Shown here: one piece after another, positions 17,951-26,960 of the stretch
Position numbering within the stretch: the first letter of the stretch is position 1
How the letters are laid out: the number at the start of each line of letters is the position of its first letter
NCBI GenBank assembly: GCA_964467455.1
Contig: CAYXQJ010000005.1
Span: forward strand, 1 to 64,000
From: OLB6 sp964467455
Lineage (GTDB): Bacteria; Bacteroidota; Ignavibacteria; Kapaibacteriales; Kapaibacteriaceae
Direction of reading: 5' to 3'
DNA length: 64,000 nucleotides
Translations under genes and position numbers: made by a program
The notes under the pieces: model-generated
The model's database searches: none
What the model was told of the DNA's origin: nothing
Seen by the model: the letters and a program-made list of their open reading frames with translations, nothing else

Positions 17951-19404
17951 CGACGTACCAATCTGATCAAGGTCTGAAGGGTCGAGCGCTCGATCACGCC
18001 CGTTGCAAAGAGGAGAACAACATAGGCCGGAAGCGAGACAACGGCCATAACAACCGAGGGATATTGCTGATTCCCGACGTAGACTGCGGCGGTCACCAGC
18101 ATGGTAGTTGTGATGCGACGCAGGTCATACCGGATCGGATAAACGCGTTGCACATACCACCACAACACGATCACGCTGCCTACATAGGCCACCACCTTGG
18201 CCCATGCTGCACCGTCGATCCCCATCGACGGTACAAGCAGCAGCGTAAACACAACATTCAATGCTGCGGCAACACCGGTCGCAACCGGAAGCCAACCGGT
18301 CTTCTTTTCAATGTGCAGTCCGGCTGCCAGGTTGATGAAGACGCCGTTGAAGAAATAAGCGAACATCACGATCGGGATGATGTGCAGACCCGACCAATAG
18401 GCAGGGTTGATAAAGCGTCCGCCAATGAACGGCATCTGTACGATATATGGCATCAATGTGGCCGTTGCGATGAAGATGCCGCCACAGACGACGGTGAATA
18501 ACGTCAACACGCGCGCGAACACCGTCTTTGCATCGGCATCATCGCGATGCGACAGATAGAACGGCTTCCACGCATACTCGAACACCGTCACGAACATCAT
18601 CAGCGGAATAGCAAGCCGGAAGTTCGTCTGATACAGACCCACCACGGCACTACTCGTCATCATCAGCAGCAGCGGACGATCCACCACCTGCACCATGATG
18701 GAGGAGAACGAGGCCGGTACTGTCGGCAAACCAAACTTGAGTAAGTCCCTTAGTAGCGAGTAGCGAGTAGCGAGTGTGACGTTGGTCGTCGGACGTTGGA
18801 CGACGGACGGCAAGAAGAACATGAAGGTAGCTGCCGACGACACCACACCGGCAAGAACGACACCTTCAACGTGCCATCCCGACAGGACAACGAACAGCAC
18901 ATTGAGTGCAACATTGATGACGATGGCCAGCAAGCGCAGAAGTGCGAACGTCCGCGGCCTTCGTTGCATCCGAAGTCGCGCGAACGGCATCAACACCAAG
19001 GCATCAAAGAGCGGGATGAAGGCAGCGATACGAACCACATCTGCCCCCTGACCCTCCAGTTGCAACACCGATGACGTTGCAATGTAGGGGGCGAGCAGGA
19101 CGGTCAACGCAGTGACGACGACGCCGAGGACGGCAACGCCCATGAAGGCCGCAGAGAAGACCTCATGACTGCGTTCGGCGTTGTCCTTCTCCCAGAACCG
19201 CATGAATGCCGGTTCCAGACCCAGCGAATAGGCAATGTTGACGAAGGCGATCATGGCATAGATCGCCGTCACATCACCGATCTCGCCGGCCGTCAGATAG
19301 TTGGTATAAAGGGGCGTTAGGAGGAACGTCAGAAACCGTCCCGCTACGGTCGAGATCCCGTAAACGAGCGTGTCCGACGCCAAGGCCCTGATCTTGCTCT
19401 GCAT
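17947..19404 (-). CDS. Polysaccharide-type flippase (MATE/Wzx-like)
   Basis: 485 residues starting at ATG 19404 (MQSKIRALASDTLVYGISTVAGRFLTFLLTPLYT). Twelve to fourteen hydrophobic helices are visible, and the N-terminus is typical of the oligosaccharide flippase family. It probably moves lipid-linked glycans or another polyprenyl-linked precursor across the inner membrane. Residues about 196-220 (VVQRPTTNVTLATRYSLLR) are encoded by low-complexity DNA with a CTCGCTA heptamer repeat. They fall in a loop, so the fold may tolerate them. The stop overlaps the BNR gene start (ATGA). A box similar to TAnTTTG lies at 19426-19433 on this strand. Confidence 0.85.
   Translation of the reverse strand: MQSKIRALASDTLVYGISTVAGRFLTFLLTPLYTNYLTAGEIGDVTAIYAMIAFVNIAYSLGLEPAFMRFWEKDNAERSHEVFSAAFMGVAVLGVVVTALTVLLAPYIATSSVLQLEGQGADVVRIAAFIPLFDALVLMPFARLRMQRRPRTFALLRLLAIVINVALNVLFVVLSGWHVEGVVLAGVVSSAATFMFFLPSVVQRPTTNVTLATRYSLLRDLLKFGLPTVPASFSSIMVQVVDRPLLLMMTSSAVVGLYQTNFRLAIPLMMFVTVFEYAWKPFYLSHRDDADAKTVFARVLTLFTVVCGGIFIATATLMPYIVQMPFIGGRFINPAYWSGLHIIPIVMFAYFFNGVFINLAAGLHIEKKTGWLPVATGVAAALNVVFTLLLVPSMGIDGAAWAKVVAYVGSVIVLWWYVQRVYPIRYDLRRITTTMLVTAAVYVGNQQYPSVVMAVVSLPAYVVLLFATGVIERSTLQTLIRLVRR
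18742..18815. repeat. In-frame heptamer repeat (CTCGCTA) plus ACGTCCG-type words inside the flippase gene
   Basis: The plus strand reads agtagcgagtagcgagtagc, three to four 7-bp units, followed by gacgttggtcgtcgg and gacgttggacgacgg, an imperfect repeat. The block keeps the flippase frame open and maps to one extramembrane loop. Confidence 0.75.
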
Positions 19405-19408
19405 GCCG

Positions 19409-19416
19409 TAGTTTTG
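19409..19416 (+). promoter_or_regulatory. Candidate -7 box TAGTTTTG upstream of the M28 peptidase gene
   Basis: It matches the Bacteroidota sigma-factor -7 consensus TAnnTTTG exactly and lies 27 bases before ATG 19444. No clear TTTG -33 element at the usual distance was found. Confidence 0.5.
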
Positions 19417-19443
19417 GTATTCCTGCAAAATACTGATGATGTT

Positions 19444-21273
19444 ATGACGCTCCTCCGACTTCTCCTCGTTCTTGTTATTGCTTCACCGGCAGTGCTCGGC
19501 CAGACGGCTCCGGCACCCACAACAGAGACCGGCAACCGGATCTTGGAACATGTGCGCTTCCTTGCCTCCGATGAATGCTCGGGCAGGGCTCCGGCCACCG
19601 ATGGCATCGAACGAGCAGCAAAGTACATCGTCACACACTTCAACCAGTTCAACCTCGAACCGGTGGGCGACTTCGGCACGTATCGCAACCAGTTCTCGAT
19701 GACGACGAACGTCAAGCTCGTCGAGCCGAACTCGGTGTGGTTTGAAACACGTCGCCCAAGCCCCGGCATTCCGATCGAGAAAGTACGCCCCACCAAGCTT
19801 GCGTGGAAGCAGGGATCGGACTATCAACCGTTCGGATTTACGGACACCGGCATGGTCACGGGACGCCTCGTCTTTGCCGGTTATGGCCTTTCACCACATG
19901 GTTCGAATTACGACGACTACAAAGGCATCGATGTGAAGGGGGCTGTTGTGGTCGTGTTGGCCGGACTGCCCAAGTGGGCCGAGAAAGATCAAGACCTCAA
20001 GCTTCTCTCCACCGTGCGATCCAAGGCCACAACGGCACGCGACAAAGGCGCCGCGGCGATCGTGATCGTCAATGAGAAGGGTGACTCCAGCGATGTCCTT
20101 GATCGTTTTGGTCTGGATCGTATGGGCAAGAACGCCGGCATCATTGCCCTGCAGGTACGTCGGACGCCGTGTGCGCGCATCTTCCCTCCCGAAGGCAAGT
20201 CGTTGTTCGTTGCAGAGAAGGAGATCGAATCCTCCAAGAAGCCTGCGTCCTTCGAGATCCTCAACACAACCGTGAAGATCGAAGCCCACGTTGCCTATGA
20301 AGATGGCCTTGCCTACAACATCATGGGCATGGTGCGCGGAACCGATCCATCACTTGCCAGTGAATACGTGATCGTTGGTGCGCATTATGATCACCTTGGC
20401 ATGGGCGACGAGAATTCACGTCATGCCACGCGCGAACCGATCATCCATCCGGGTGCTGACGACAATGCTTCCGGCACATCGGGTGTGATCGAACTGGCTC
20501 GGCGACTGTCGGCCTCACCGGCAAAACGCAGCGTGGTCTTCATGGCCTTCAGCGGAGAAGAAAAAGGTCTCATGGGCTCCAAACACTGGGTACAGACGCC
20601 ATCCTTGCCCCTTGACAAGGCCGTTGCGATGATCAACATGGACATGATCGGTCGCTTGAAGGACAATAAACTCAACGTCCACGGTGTTGGCACCTCAGCC
20701 ACGTGGACATCGATCCTGGACTCAGCGACATCGGGCTCGGGGCTCAAGATCTCAACGTCGGCCGATGGCTTTGGACCAAGCGACCATGCATCGTTCGTTC
20801 CGAAGAAGATCCCGGTGTTGTTCTTCTTTACGGGCTTGCACACAGACTATCATCGTCCGACGGACACGTGGGACAAGATCAACTACGATGGTGAAGCCCA
20901 GATCCTTGATGTTGTTGAACGTTCGGTGCGAACCGTTGCTGATGCATCATCACGCATCACGTTCGCCGAAGGCGCCGAGAAGCCGTCAGCAAAGGTCACC
21001 AGCGGTGGATTCAAGGTCTCGTTGGGTGTGATCCCCGACTATTCCGACGATCCCCAAGGTCTTCGCATCGATGGAGTGCGTGCAGGCACTCCGGCAGAAA
21101 AAGCCGGAATGCAAGCCGGTGACATCCTCACGCAGATCGGCACCACGAAGGTCAAGAACATCTACGATCTCACGGCTGCCCTCAGCACGTTAGAGCCCAA
21201 CACGGTCGTTGACGTCGTGGTGATCCGCGACGGCAAAGAGGTCAAGATGAAGGCCACACTTACCGGACGCTGA
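19444..21273 (+). CDS. Secreted M28 family aminopeptidase with PA and PDZ domains
   Basis: 609 residues. A signal peptide (cleavage near VLGQ) is followed by an M28 zinc peptidase with an inserted PA domain (about 125-280, FAGYGLSPHGSNYDDYKGIDVKG). The zinc and catalytic residues are present: HYDHLGMGD, PGADDNASGTSG near 337, SGEEKGLMG, NMDMIGR and TDYHRPTDTWD. A PDZ domain occupies about 520-609 (GLRIDGVRAGTPAEKAGMQAGD). It probably trims peptides in the periplasm or outside the cell. Start ATG 19444. It is convergent with a second M28 gene, and the two stop codons are adjacent. Confidence 0.9.
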   Translation: MTLLRLLLVLVIASPAVLGQTAPAPTTETGNRILEHVRFLASDECSGRAPATDGIERAAKYIVTHFNQFNLEPVGDFGTYRNQFSMTTNVKLVEPNSVWFETRRPSPGIPIEKVRPTKLAWKQGSDYQPFGFTDTGMVTGRLVFAGYGLSPHGSNYDDYKGIDVKGAVVVVLAGLPKWAEKDQDLKLLSTVRSKATTARDKGAAAIVIVNEKGDSSDVLDRFGLDRMGKNAGIIALQVRRTPCARIFPPEGKSLFVAEKEIESSKKPASFEILNTTVKIEAHVAYEDGLAYNIMGMVRGTDPSLASEYVIVGAHYDHLGMGDENSRHATREPIIHPGADDNASGTSGVIELARRLSASPAKRSVVFMAFSGEEKGLMGSKHWVQTPSLPLDKAVAMINMDMIGRLKDNKLNVHGVGTSATWTSILDSATSGSGLKISTSADGFGPSDHASFVPKKIPVLFFFTGLHTDYHRPTDTWDKINYDGEAQILDVVERSVRTVADASSRITFAEGAEKPSAKVTSGGFKVSLGVIPDYSDDPQGLRIDGVRAGTPAEKAGMQAGDILTQIGTTKVKNIYDLTAALSTLEPNTVVDVVVIRDGKEVKMKATLTGR

Positions 21274-22608
21274 TCAACGATTCGCAAAGGCCCAGGCCAT
21301 CACAGCCACGGCATAGGTGCACTGATTCAACTCAGTGGGATCGAGCTTATCCGGCGTATCTGCTGCCGTGTGGTGAAACCAAAAATACCTTGTCGTATCA
21401 ACGGTCAGCTCCATCACGGGAACGCCCTTTTCTTGAAGGGGGCTGGTGTCAGCGCCACCTTCTCCAACTTCATAGTTCGTCGCTCCAACTCGGCTGAGCA
21501 GTTTGTTTTGTACTGCTTGGGCAAACTGCTTCATGTCTTCCGGCAGCGACCCTGAGAATCCGGTCGGACGGAAGGTCCCACCGTCGACCTCCATGCCGAG
21601 ATAGTGTGTCTCATCACGTGTCTGCTCTTCGTAACCCTTGCCACCGCGAAGTCCGTTCTCTTCGTTGGTCCAGAAACACACCCGCAGCGTCCGCTTCGGC
21701 CGCAGACCGAGGTCATGGATGTGATGCAGAGCCCGCCACGTCACGAAGCAACCGGAGGCATCGTCCATCGCACCGGTCCCTACATCCCAGCTATCGATGT
21801 GGCCGCCCATGACGACGACCTCGTTAGGGAGTTCCGACCCCTTGATCTCGATGATGATGTTTCGTGAGGGGGCGTCGGGTTCCCATCGCGCTTCCATGGA
21901 CAACGCGAGTACGGGACGCTGTCCGCGCGCCTGCATCCGTTCCAACAGCATGGCATCTTCCATCGTGATGGCCGCTGAGGGGATCTTGGGCAATGAGTCG
22001 TTATAGCCCATGCCACCGGTGTGCGGCGTCTGCATCCCAAACGGGCCAACGCTGCGCACCAGCGAGGCCACAGCCCCATAACGCGCCGCCTCGGAAGCAC
22101 CGCTATAACGGTAGCGCACCGTCTCACCGTAGGTGGTGAACGGCACGTTCCAGACCACAATGCGACCTTTCGCCTCGGCCTGACGCTGCTTGAGGTCGTC
22201 AAAACTGTTGACCACTAAGACCTCGGCCTTCACCGGTCGTTCGCCGGTCCCCACGCTTCCTCCGAGTCCCAGAACGGGCATCTCGCGTCCCGGTGCCGTG
22301 ATCAGCGTCAACGACTCCTTCCCCCGCTTCCAGTTAGGTACCATCACGTCTTGCGTCCGCACGTCCCAGCCATCCTTTTTCATCCGCTCAACGATCCAGT
22401 CGATCCCCTTTTCAAGGTTCTCCGAACCGCTCAAACGCGCCGGATACTGGTCGCAGAACTCCGCGATCAGCGGCCACAAGCCCTTGTCGGCCTGTGTGAC
22501 CTCGTACAGCCGCTCCGCGTCAGCCTTGAACCGGTCGGCAACAGATGATTCTTGCGCAACGGTAGCATTGGCACCCAACGCAAAAAGTAGAACGACGATA
22601 AACTTCAT
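21274..22608 (-). CDS. Secreted M28 family peptidase, carboxypeptidase Q-like
   Basis: 444 residues. The signal peptide is MKFIVVLLFALGANATVAQE. Metal and catalytic residues are GGHIDSWDVGTGAMDDASG, TNEENGLRGG, EVDGG and the late FHHTAADTPDKLDP. The overall order (N-terminal helix, PA-like insert, di-zinc core) resembles plasma glutamate carboxypeptidase (PGCP/CPQ). The start is ATG 22608. The frame continues upstream for 26 codons, but those are CQVPSAK-type peptides encoded by the GGCACTT repeat and are not credible as protein. It is convergent with and adjacent to another M28 gene, but the two are different subfamilies, not a simple duplication. Confidence 0.88.
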   Translation of the reverse strand: MKFIVVLLFALGANATVAQESSVADRFKADAERLYEVTQADKGLWPLIAEFCDQYPARLSGSENLEKGIDWIVERMKKDGWDVRTQDVMVPNWKRGKESLTLITAPGREMPVLGLGGSVGTGERPVKAEVLVVNSFDDLKQRQAEAKGRIVVWNVPFTTYGETVRYRYSGASEAARYGAVASLVRSVGPFGMQTPHTGGMGYNDSLPKIPSAAITMEDAMLLERMQARGQRPVLALSMEARWEPDAPSRNIIIEIKGSELPNEVVVMGGHIDSWDVGTGAMDDASGCFVTWRALHHIHDLGLRPKRTLRVCFWTNEENGLRGGKGYEEQTRDETHYLGMEVDGGTFRPTGFSGSLPEDMKQFAQAVQNKLLSRVGATNYEVGEGGADTSPLQEKGVPVMELTVDTTRYFWFHHTAADTPDKLDPTELNQCTYAVAVMAWAFANR

Positions 22609-22627
22609 AACAAGACCCAAACATTTT

Positions 22628-22695
22628 TCCTTGGCACTTGGCACATGGCACTTGGCACTTGGCACTTGGCACCTGGCACGTGGCACGTGGCACCA
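22628..22695. repeat. GGCACTT heptamer tandem array
   Basis: About nine units of ggcactt, drifting to ggcacct and ggcacgt, lie between the divergent M28 and GNAT-like genes. The word ttggcacctggcac is shared with the array inside the hpnE-like gene at 39.07-39.16 kb (opposite strand). Confidence 0.9.
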
Positions 22696-22716
22696 AGTTA
22701 CGAACCAGAACCTCGG

Positions 22717-22724
22717 TATCTTTG
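22717..22724 (+). promoter_or_regulatory. Candidate -7 box TATCTTTG upstream of the GNAT-like gene
   Basis: It matches TAnnTTTG exactly, 26 bases before ATG 22751. The same TATCTTTGTG decamer precedes tRNA-Leu at 40456. It sits right after the heptamer array. Confidence 0.55.
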
Positions 22725-22750
22725 TGTCTGCAACTCAGGAGATACCGCCG

Positions 22751-23872
22751 ATGAGCCTCACGGTTCGAGCTCTTGCTGCCACCGATACGATGCCGTTCAT
22801 AAAGGCCCAGTGGGAGTTCTATAAGGATGACCCGAACTGGGTCGCCCCCTTGATCATGGACCGGAAGAAGCTTCTCGACCAGAAGAAGAATCCGTTCTAC
22901 AAGCACTCCGAGATGCAGCTCTTTCTTGCTGAGCGTGGAGGAAAGACGGTGGGGCGGATCGCGGCCATTGTGAACTATAACCACAACAAGGCCCATCACG
23001 ACACTGTTGGCTTCTTTGGCTTTTTTGAGTGCATCAACGATCAAGAGGTTGCCAACGAACTCTTTCGCTATGCGGAGACGTGGTTGCGTGACCGTGGTCG
23101 GACGGCCGTGCGTGGTCCGGTGAATCCGTCAATGAATGATGAATGCGGTTTGTTGGTCGAAGGTGATGGTCCGCCGGTGCTGTTGATGACCTACAATCCC
23201 CCGTATTACGCAACACTGATCGAACGTGCCGGATATGGCAAGGTGCAAGACCTTGTTGCGTATCTGCTGGATCAAAGCACCTATCGCTCAGAGAAGCTTG
23301 ATCGCGTTGTCGACGCACTCATTCAACGTAATAAGATCTCGTTCCGCAGTGTCGACTTCAAGAACAAGCAACAATTCCAGCGCGACGTCAACACCATCAA
23401 GGACATCTATAACACGGCCTGGGAACCCAACTGGGGCTTTGTGAAGATGACCGACGAAGAGTTCGACTTTCTCGCCGCCGATCTCAAACAGATCGCCGAC
23501 CCCAACTACGTCTTCTTTGCTGAGGTCGACGGCAAGATCGCCGGCTTTATCCTCGCTCTTCCCAACGTCAACCAGTGCCTGATCCACAATCGCAGCGGCA
23601 ACATCATCACCGGACTGTGGCATCTGCTCACGAAGAAGAAGAACATCACACTCCTGCGCATCGTCGTCCTCGGCGTTCTCCCGGAATTCCAAAAGCTCGG
23701 CATCGATGCCGCCCTCTACCACGAGGTCGGACGTCGTAGCGCCCCCCGCGGTATCACCCACGGCGAAGCGTCCTGGATCCTCGAAGACAACGTGATGATG
23801 AATCGCGCCGCAACACAGACCATGAAGGGCGAGTTGTACCGCCGCTACCGCGTATATGAAAAGACATTATGA
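22751..23872 (+). CDS. GNAT-fold N-acyltransferase-like protein
   Basis: 373 residues. The N-terminal half includes FLAERGGKTVGRIAAIVNYNHN and RGPVNPSMNDECGLLVEGDG. The C-terminal half has a second acetyltransferase-like strand-loop (YVFFAEVDGKIAGFILALPN, LRIVVLGVLPEFQKLGIDAALYHEV) containing the Q/R-x-x-G-x-G/A-like acyl-CoA loop. It matches long conserved hypothetical acyltransferases found in many environmental bacteria. The substrate is unknown. The start is ATG 22751. The stop is followed directly by the ATTCTCAC array leading to yebC. Confidence 0.7.
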   Translation: MSLTVRALAATDTMPFIKAQWEFYKDDPNWVAPLIMDRKKLLDQKKNPFYKHSEMQLFLAERGGKTVGRIAAIVNYNHNKAHHDTVGFFGFFECINDQEVANELFRYAETWLRDRGRTAVRGPVNPSMNDECGLLVEGDGPPVLLMTYNPPYYATLIERAGYGKVQDLVAYLLDQSTYRSEKLDRVVDALIQRNKISFRSVDFKNKQQFQRDVNTIKDIYNTAWEPNWGFVKMTDEEFDFLAADLKQIADPNYVFFAEVDGKIAGFILALPNVNQCLIHNRSGNIITGLWHLLTKKKNITLLRIVVLGVLPEFQKLGIDAALYHEVGRRSAPRGITHGEASWILEDNVMMNRAATQTMKGELYRRYRVYEKTL

Positions 23873-23904
23873 ATTCTCACATTCTCACATTCTCACATTG
23901 ACTC
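23873..23904. repeat. ATTCTCAC octamer array filling the GNAT-yebC spacer
   Basis: The array begins at the base after the TGA stop and ends at the base before ATG 23905. It has three ATTCTCAC units and then attgactc. The last 25 bases (23880-23904) are identical to the minus-strand sequence 57025-57001 just upstream of asnS. Confidence 0.92.
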
Positions 23905-24618
23905 ATGGGTAGAGCATTCGAATTCCGTCGGGCCCGCAAAGAAAAGCGCTGGGCCAATATGGCAAAGACCTTCACCAAGCTGGGTAAAGAGATCGCCGTT
24001 GCAGTGAAGACCGGCGGAGCGGACCCGGAGACCAATCCGCGTCTGCGGGTGGTGATCCAGAACGCCAAAGCAGCCAACATGCCGAAGGACAATGTCGAGA
24101 ATGCCATCAAGAAGGCGTCGGCAAAAGATTCGGCTGATCTCGAAGAGATCAACTACGAAGGTTATGCTCCCCACGGCGTAGCCATCTGGGTGGAGACCAC
24201 GACCGATAATCCAACACGCACCGTTGCGAACGTACGCTCCTTCTTCAACAAGGGCGGCGGACAGCTCGGTACCTCCGGCTCCTTGGAATTCATCTTCACG
24301 CGCAAAGGGGTGTTCACCATTCCGCTTGCCGGACTCGACCGCGACGAGTTGGAGATGACGCTCATCGAGGCCGGTGCTGACGATATTCAGGAGCAAGATG
24401 ACGAACTCCTCGTCTACACATCCTTCACCGACTTCATCTCAGTGCAACGTGCACTAGAGAACGCCGGCGTGAATGTGACCAATGCCGAGTTACGACGCAT
24501 CCCGAACAGTACGGTCAAAGTGACTGATGAACAGGCCGAAGAAGTGATCAAGATCATCGACAAGTTGGAAGAGGACGACGACGTCCAAAACGTCTATCAT
24601 AACATGGCGGAAGAATAA
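23905..24618 (+). CDS. YebC/PmpR family protein
   Basis: 237 residues. The signature N-terminus MGRAFEFRRARKEKRWANMAKTF is followed by the conserved middle (NPRLRVVIQNAKAANMPKDN) and domains II and III with FIFTRKG. Family members are DNA-binding regulators or, as shown more recently, factors that ease ribosome stalling on proline runs. Start and stop are tight: the start abuts the octamer array, and the TAA stop overlaps the purF ATG by one base (TAATG). Confidence 0.95.
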   Translation: MGRAFEFRRARKEKRWANMAKTFTKLGKEIAVAVKTGGADPETNPRLRVVIQNAKAANMPKDNVENAIKKASAKDSADLEEINYEGYAPHGVAIWVETTTDNPTRTVANVRSFFNKGGGQLGTSGSLEFIFTRKGVFTIPLAGLDRDELEMTLIEAGADDIQEQDDELLVYTSFTDFISVQRALENAGVNVTNAELRRIPNSTVKVTDEQAEEVIKIIDKLEEDDDVQNVYHNMAEE

Positions 24619-26075
24619 TGTGCGGAATCGTTGGGGTGTTCAATCACCCTCAGGCAGCAGTATTGAGCTACTATGCGCTTCATGCTCTGCAGCACCGTGG
24701 CCAAGAGGCATCGGGCATTGTGACCATGTATCACAACGAAGACAATGGTCGCGCCCGATTCGGCGTGCATAAAGGCGAAGGCCTCGTCCTTGATGTCTTC
24801 GGCCACCACGATGTGTTCACCAAGACACTGAAGGGCTCTTCAGCCATCGGCCACAATCGTTACTCAACGACCGGCAGCAATTCGTTGGCGAACATTCAGC
24901 CATTTCATTTCAGTTATACGGGCGGCCTCTTCGCTCTTGCCCACAACGGAAATCTCACGAACACGCGTCAGTTGCGCGAAGCGCTCAAGCAAGACGGCGC
25001 CATCTTCCAAACGACGACGGATTCCGAGATCTTTCTCCATCTCATCGCACGCAGCAAAAAGCCATCACAGATCGAGCAGATCCGCGATGCGATCACGCAG
25101 ACACATGGTGCATATTCACTCGTCATGCTCTCCGAGAACGGATTGTATGCCGCACGCGATCCACACGGTTTCCGACCTCTCTGCATCGGCAGACTCAAGC
25201 ATGAAGGGGGCTATGCATATATCGTAGCATCCGAATCGTGCGCACTCGATATTCTCAGCGCTGAATATGTGCGAGATGTGGCGCACAATGAGATCCTGGA
25301 GATCAACGAGCATACGGTCAAGACCGGTGAGTTCACATCGCACTACATCGACCCTTCAATGGATCGCTCCAGCCGGTGCATCTTTGAATATGTCTACTTC
25401 TCGCGTCCCGATTCCCGCATCTTCGGACATCAAGTCGACAAGGTGCGCCGGAAAATGGGCAAGACACTCGCCGAAGAAAGTCCTGTTGAAGGAACAGAAG
25501 AAGATAAGGTTGTTGTGATCGCCGTGCCCGACTCCGGCAATACAGCAACGCTGGGCTATGCGCGCGTGAACGAGAAACAATTCCCAACGCGGTATGAGAT
25601 CGGACTGATACGTTCCCATTATGTGGGACGTACGTTCATTGCACCCGGACAGGACAAGCGCGAGTTCAAGGTCAAGACGAAGTTCAACGTTGTGCGTGGC
25701 GTGTTGGAGAACAACAAGGTCGTCGTGGTCGATGACTCGATCGTACGCGGCACCACGTCGAAGTCACTCGTCAACCTTATTCGCGAGGCAAACCCACGCG
25801 AGGTTCACGTACGGATCACCTCGCCCCCTGTAAAATATCCCTGCATGTATGGGATGGACTTCCCAAGTCGTGAGGAGTTGATCGCGAATGCCTACGCGAA
25901 CGAGGATGAGATCGGTGCGGCACTTGGATGTGATTCGCTCAAGTACCTCAGTGTTGAGGGCTTGATGGATGCAGTACCGAGTGGTCCGGGCATTGGCTAT
26001 TGCACGGCCTGTTTCACCGGAAACTATCCCGTAGAGATCGATGTTGATGCGGGCAAAATGGTGACAGAAGAATGA
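24618..26075 (+). CDS. purF: Amidophosphoribosyltransferase
   Basis: 485 residues. It catalyses the first committed step of purine synthesis, PRPP + glutamine to 5-phosphoribosylamine. The N-terminal nucleophile follows the initiator Met directly (MCGIVGVFN), so no propeptide is present. The glutaminase domain has GHNRYSTTGS. The PRPP loop VVVVDDSIVRGTTSKSL is near residue 370. The start overlaps the yebC stop and the stop overlaps the next start (ATGA), indicating translational coupling through three genes. Confidence 0.97.
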   Translation: MCGIVGVFNHPQAAVLSYYALHALQHRGQEASGIVTMYHNEDNGRARFGVHKGEGLVLDVFGHHDVFTKTLKGSSAIGHNRYSTTGSNSLANIQPFHFSYTGGLFALAHNGNLTNTRQLREALKQDGAIFQTTTDSEIFLHLIARSKKPSQIEQIRDAITQTHGAYSLVMLSENGLYAARDPHGFRPLCIGRLKHEGGYAYIVASESCALDILSAEYVRDVAHNEILEINEHTVKTGEFTSHYIDPSMDRSSRCIFEYVYFSRPDSRIFGHQVDKVRRKMGKTLAEESPVEGTEEDKVVVIAVPDSGNTATLGYARVNEKQFPTRYEIGLIRSHYVGRTFIAPGQDKREFKVKTKFNVVRGVLENNKVVVVDDSIVRGTTSKSLVNLIREANPREVHVRITSPPVKYPCMYGMDFPSREELIANAYANEDEIGAALGCDSLKYLSVEGLMDAVPSGPGIGYCTACFTGNYPVEIDVDAGKMVTEE

Positions 26076-26707
26076 GTGAAGAGAGTTTTCTTCCCAAGCC
26101 GAAGAAGCGCGGATGGCTGATGATCTACGTTGGCATCGGAGCGTTGGCGGTGACCGGTCTGATCTTGAGTTTGCTGTATCGTGACGTTAAGAAGCCAACC
26201 GACGTCCTTCAGAAGGAGCGTCATAAGAACGCCAAGGCCGTCAGCTATGCCGTGATCTTCTCATCGCTTGAAGGTCCGGTTGTTGATACGATCGTTGACC
26301 GCATCATCACCGACATCGGCACTGACACACTCACAACGGACATGGTCCTTGGCTCTACGGTCACCGATCCGTGGTGCGCCTCTGTGGGTGAATACGAACG
26401 CATGATCCGCAAGTCGCTTGCAGAGACCAACGAACTCGGCATCGGCAAGCAGACCATGATCATGTCGATGATCGCAGGCCTACTCACCAAGAGCGATCTT
26501 CCCGCCCGTATCTATCTCATCGGCACACTCAACGGCCCAATGAACGACGGCATCATCAGCAGAACTAAGCAAACCGCCGCCGCTTTCGCCCTGCGTGAAC
26601 ACGCCATGGGCAAGGTCACCGTGATCTCGCTGCTCCGCCCAGCAGCGGACAGTACGAACGCGGCGTACGCGAAGATCTTTTCGGGTTTTTCGCATGGAGA
26701 CTTCTAG
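26072..26707 (+). CDS. Small single-pass membrane protein of unknown function
   Basis: 211 residues with one hydrophobic helix at about 15-37 (GWLMIYVGIGALAVTGLILSLL), preceded by a Lys-rich cytoplasmic N-terminus (PKPKKR), so the rest is probably periplasmic. The soluble part has alternating strands and helices (YAVIFSSLEGPVVDTIVDRI, IYLIGTLNGP), somewhat like a von Willebrand-type or other alpha/beta fold, but no motif is decisive. It is coupled to purF by a 4-bp overlap. The last codons GAC TTC TAG form the first unit of the downstream 15-bp repeat array. Confidence 0.7.
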   Translation: MSEESFLPKPKKRGWLMIYVGIGALAVTGLILSLLYRDVKKPTDVLQKERHKNAKAVSYAVIFSSLEGPVVDTIVDRIITDIGTDTLTTDMVLGSTVTDPWCASVGEYERMIRKSLAETNELGIGKQTMIMSMIAGLLTKSDLPARIYLIGTLNGPMNDGIISRTKQTAAAFALREHAMGKVTVISLLRPAADSTNAAYAKIFSGFSHGDF

Positions 26708-26955
26708 GACGGCGACATCTGGCACGGCGACATCTGGCACAGCGACATCTAGTACAGCGACATCTGAGACGGCGACATCTGGCACGGCGACATCTGGCAC
26801 GGCGACATCTGGCACGGCGACATCTAAGACGGCGACGTCACAGACCGTGTCGTCGCAGACCTTGATGTAGCTGTACTAGATGTCGCTGTGTTAGGTGTCG
26901 CTGTGTTAGGTGTCGCTGTGTTAGATGTCGCCGTGCTAGATGTCGCAGACCTAGC
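26699..26955. repeat. 15-bp repeat array with inverted halves between convergent genes
   Basis: The left half (about 26699-26835) has ten units of the type GACATCTGGCACGGC on the plus strand. The right half (about 26865-26955) has six units of the same word on the minus strand. The two arms can form a very long hairpin around 26836-26864. In the frame of the upstream gene the third codon of successive units reads TAG (the real stop), TGG, TGG, TAG, TGA, TGG, TGG, TGG, TAA. On the minus strand, units carry TAG/TAA at the same place. This is the only well-separated convergent gene pair in the window. Confidence 0.9.
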
Positions 26956-26960
26956 CGCGA

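Noticed and set aside
22609..22686. N-terminal extension of the M28 peptidase made of CQVPSAK-like peptides
   Set aside because: It is encoded by the GGCACTT array; the downstream ATG gives a normal signal peptide.
26480..26815. Minus-strand reading frame of about 111 codons with repeated PDVAV pentapeptides
   Set aside because: It is the translation of the 15-bp repeat array plus antisense of the upstream gene; no start context or family, and the repeat is explained as non-coding.
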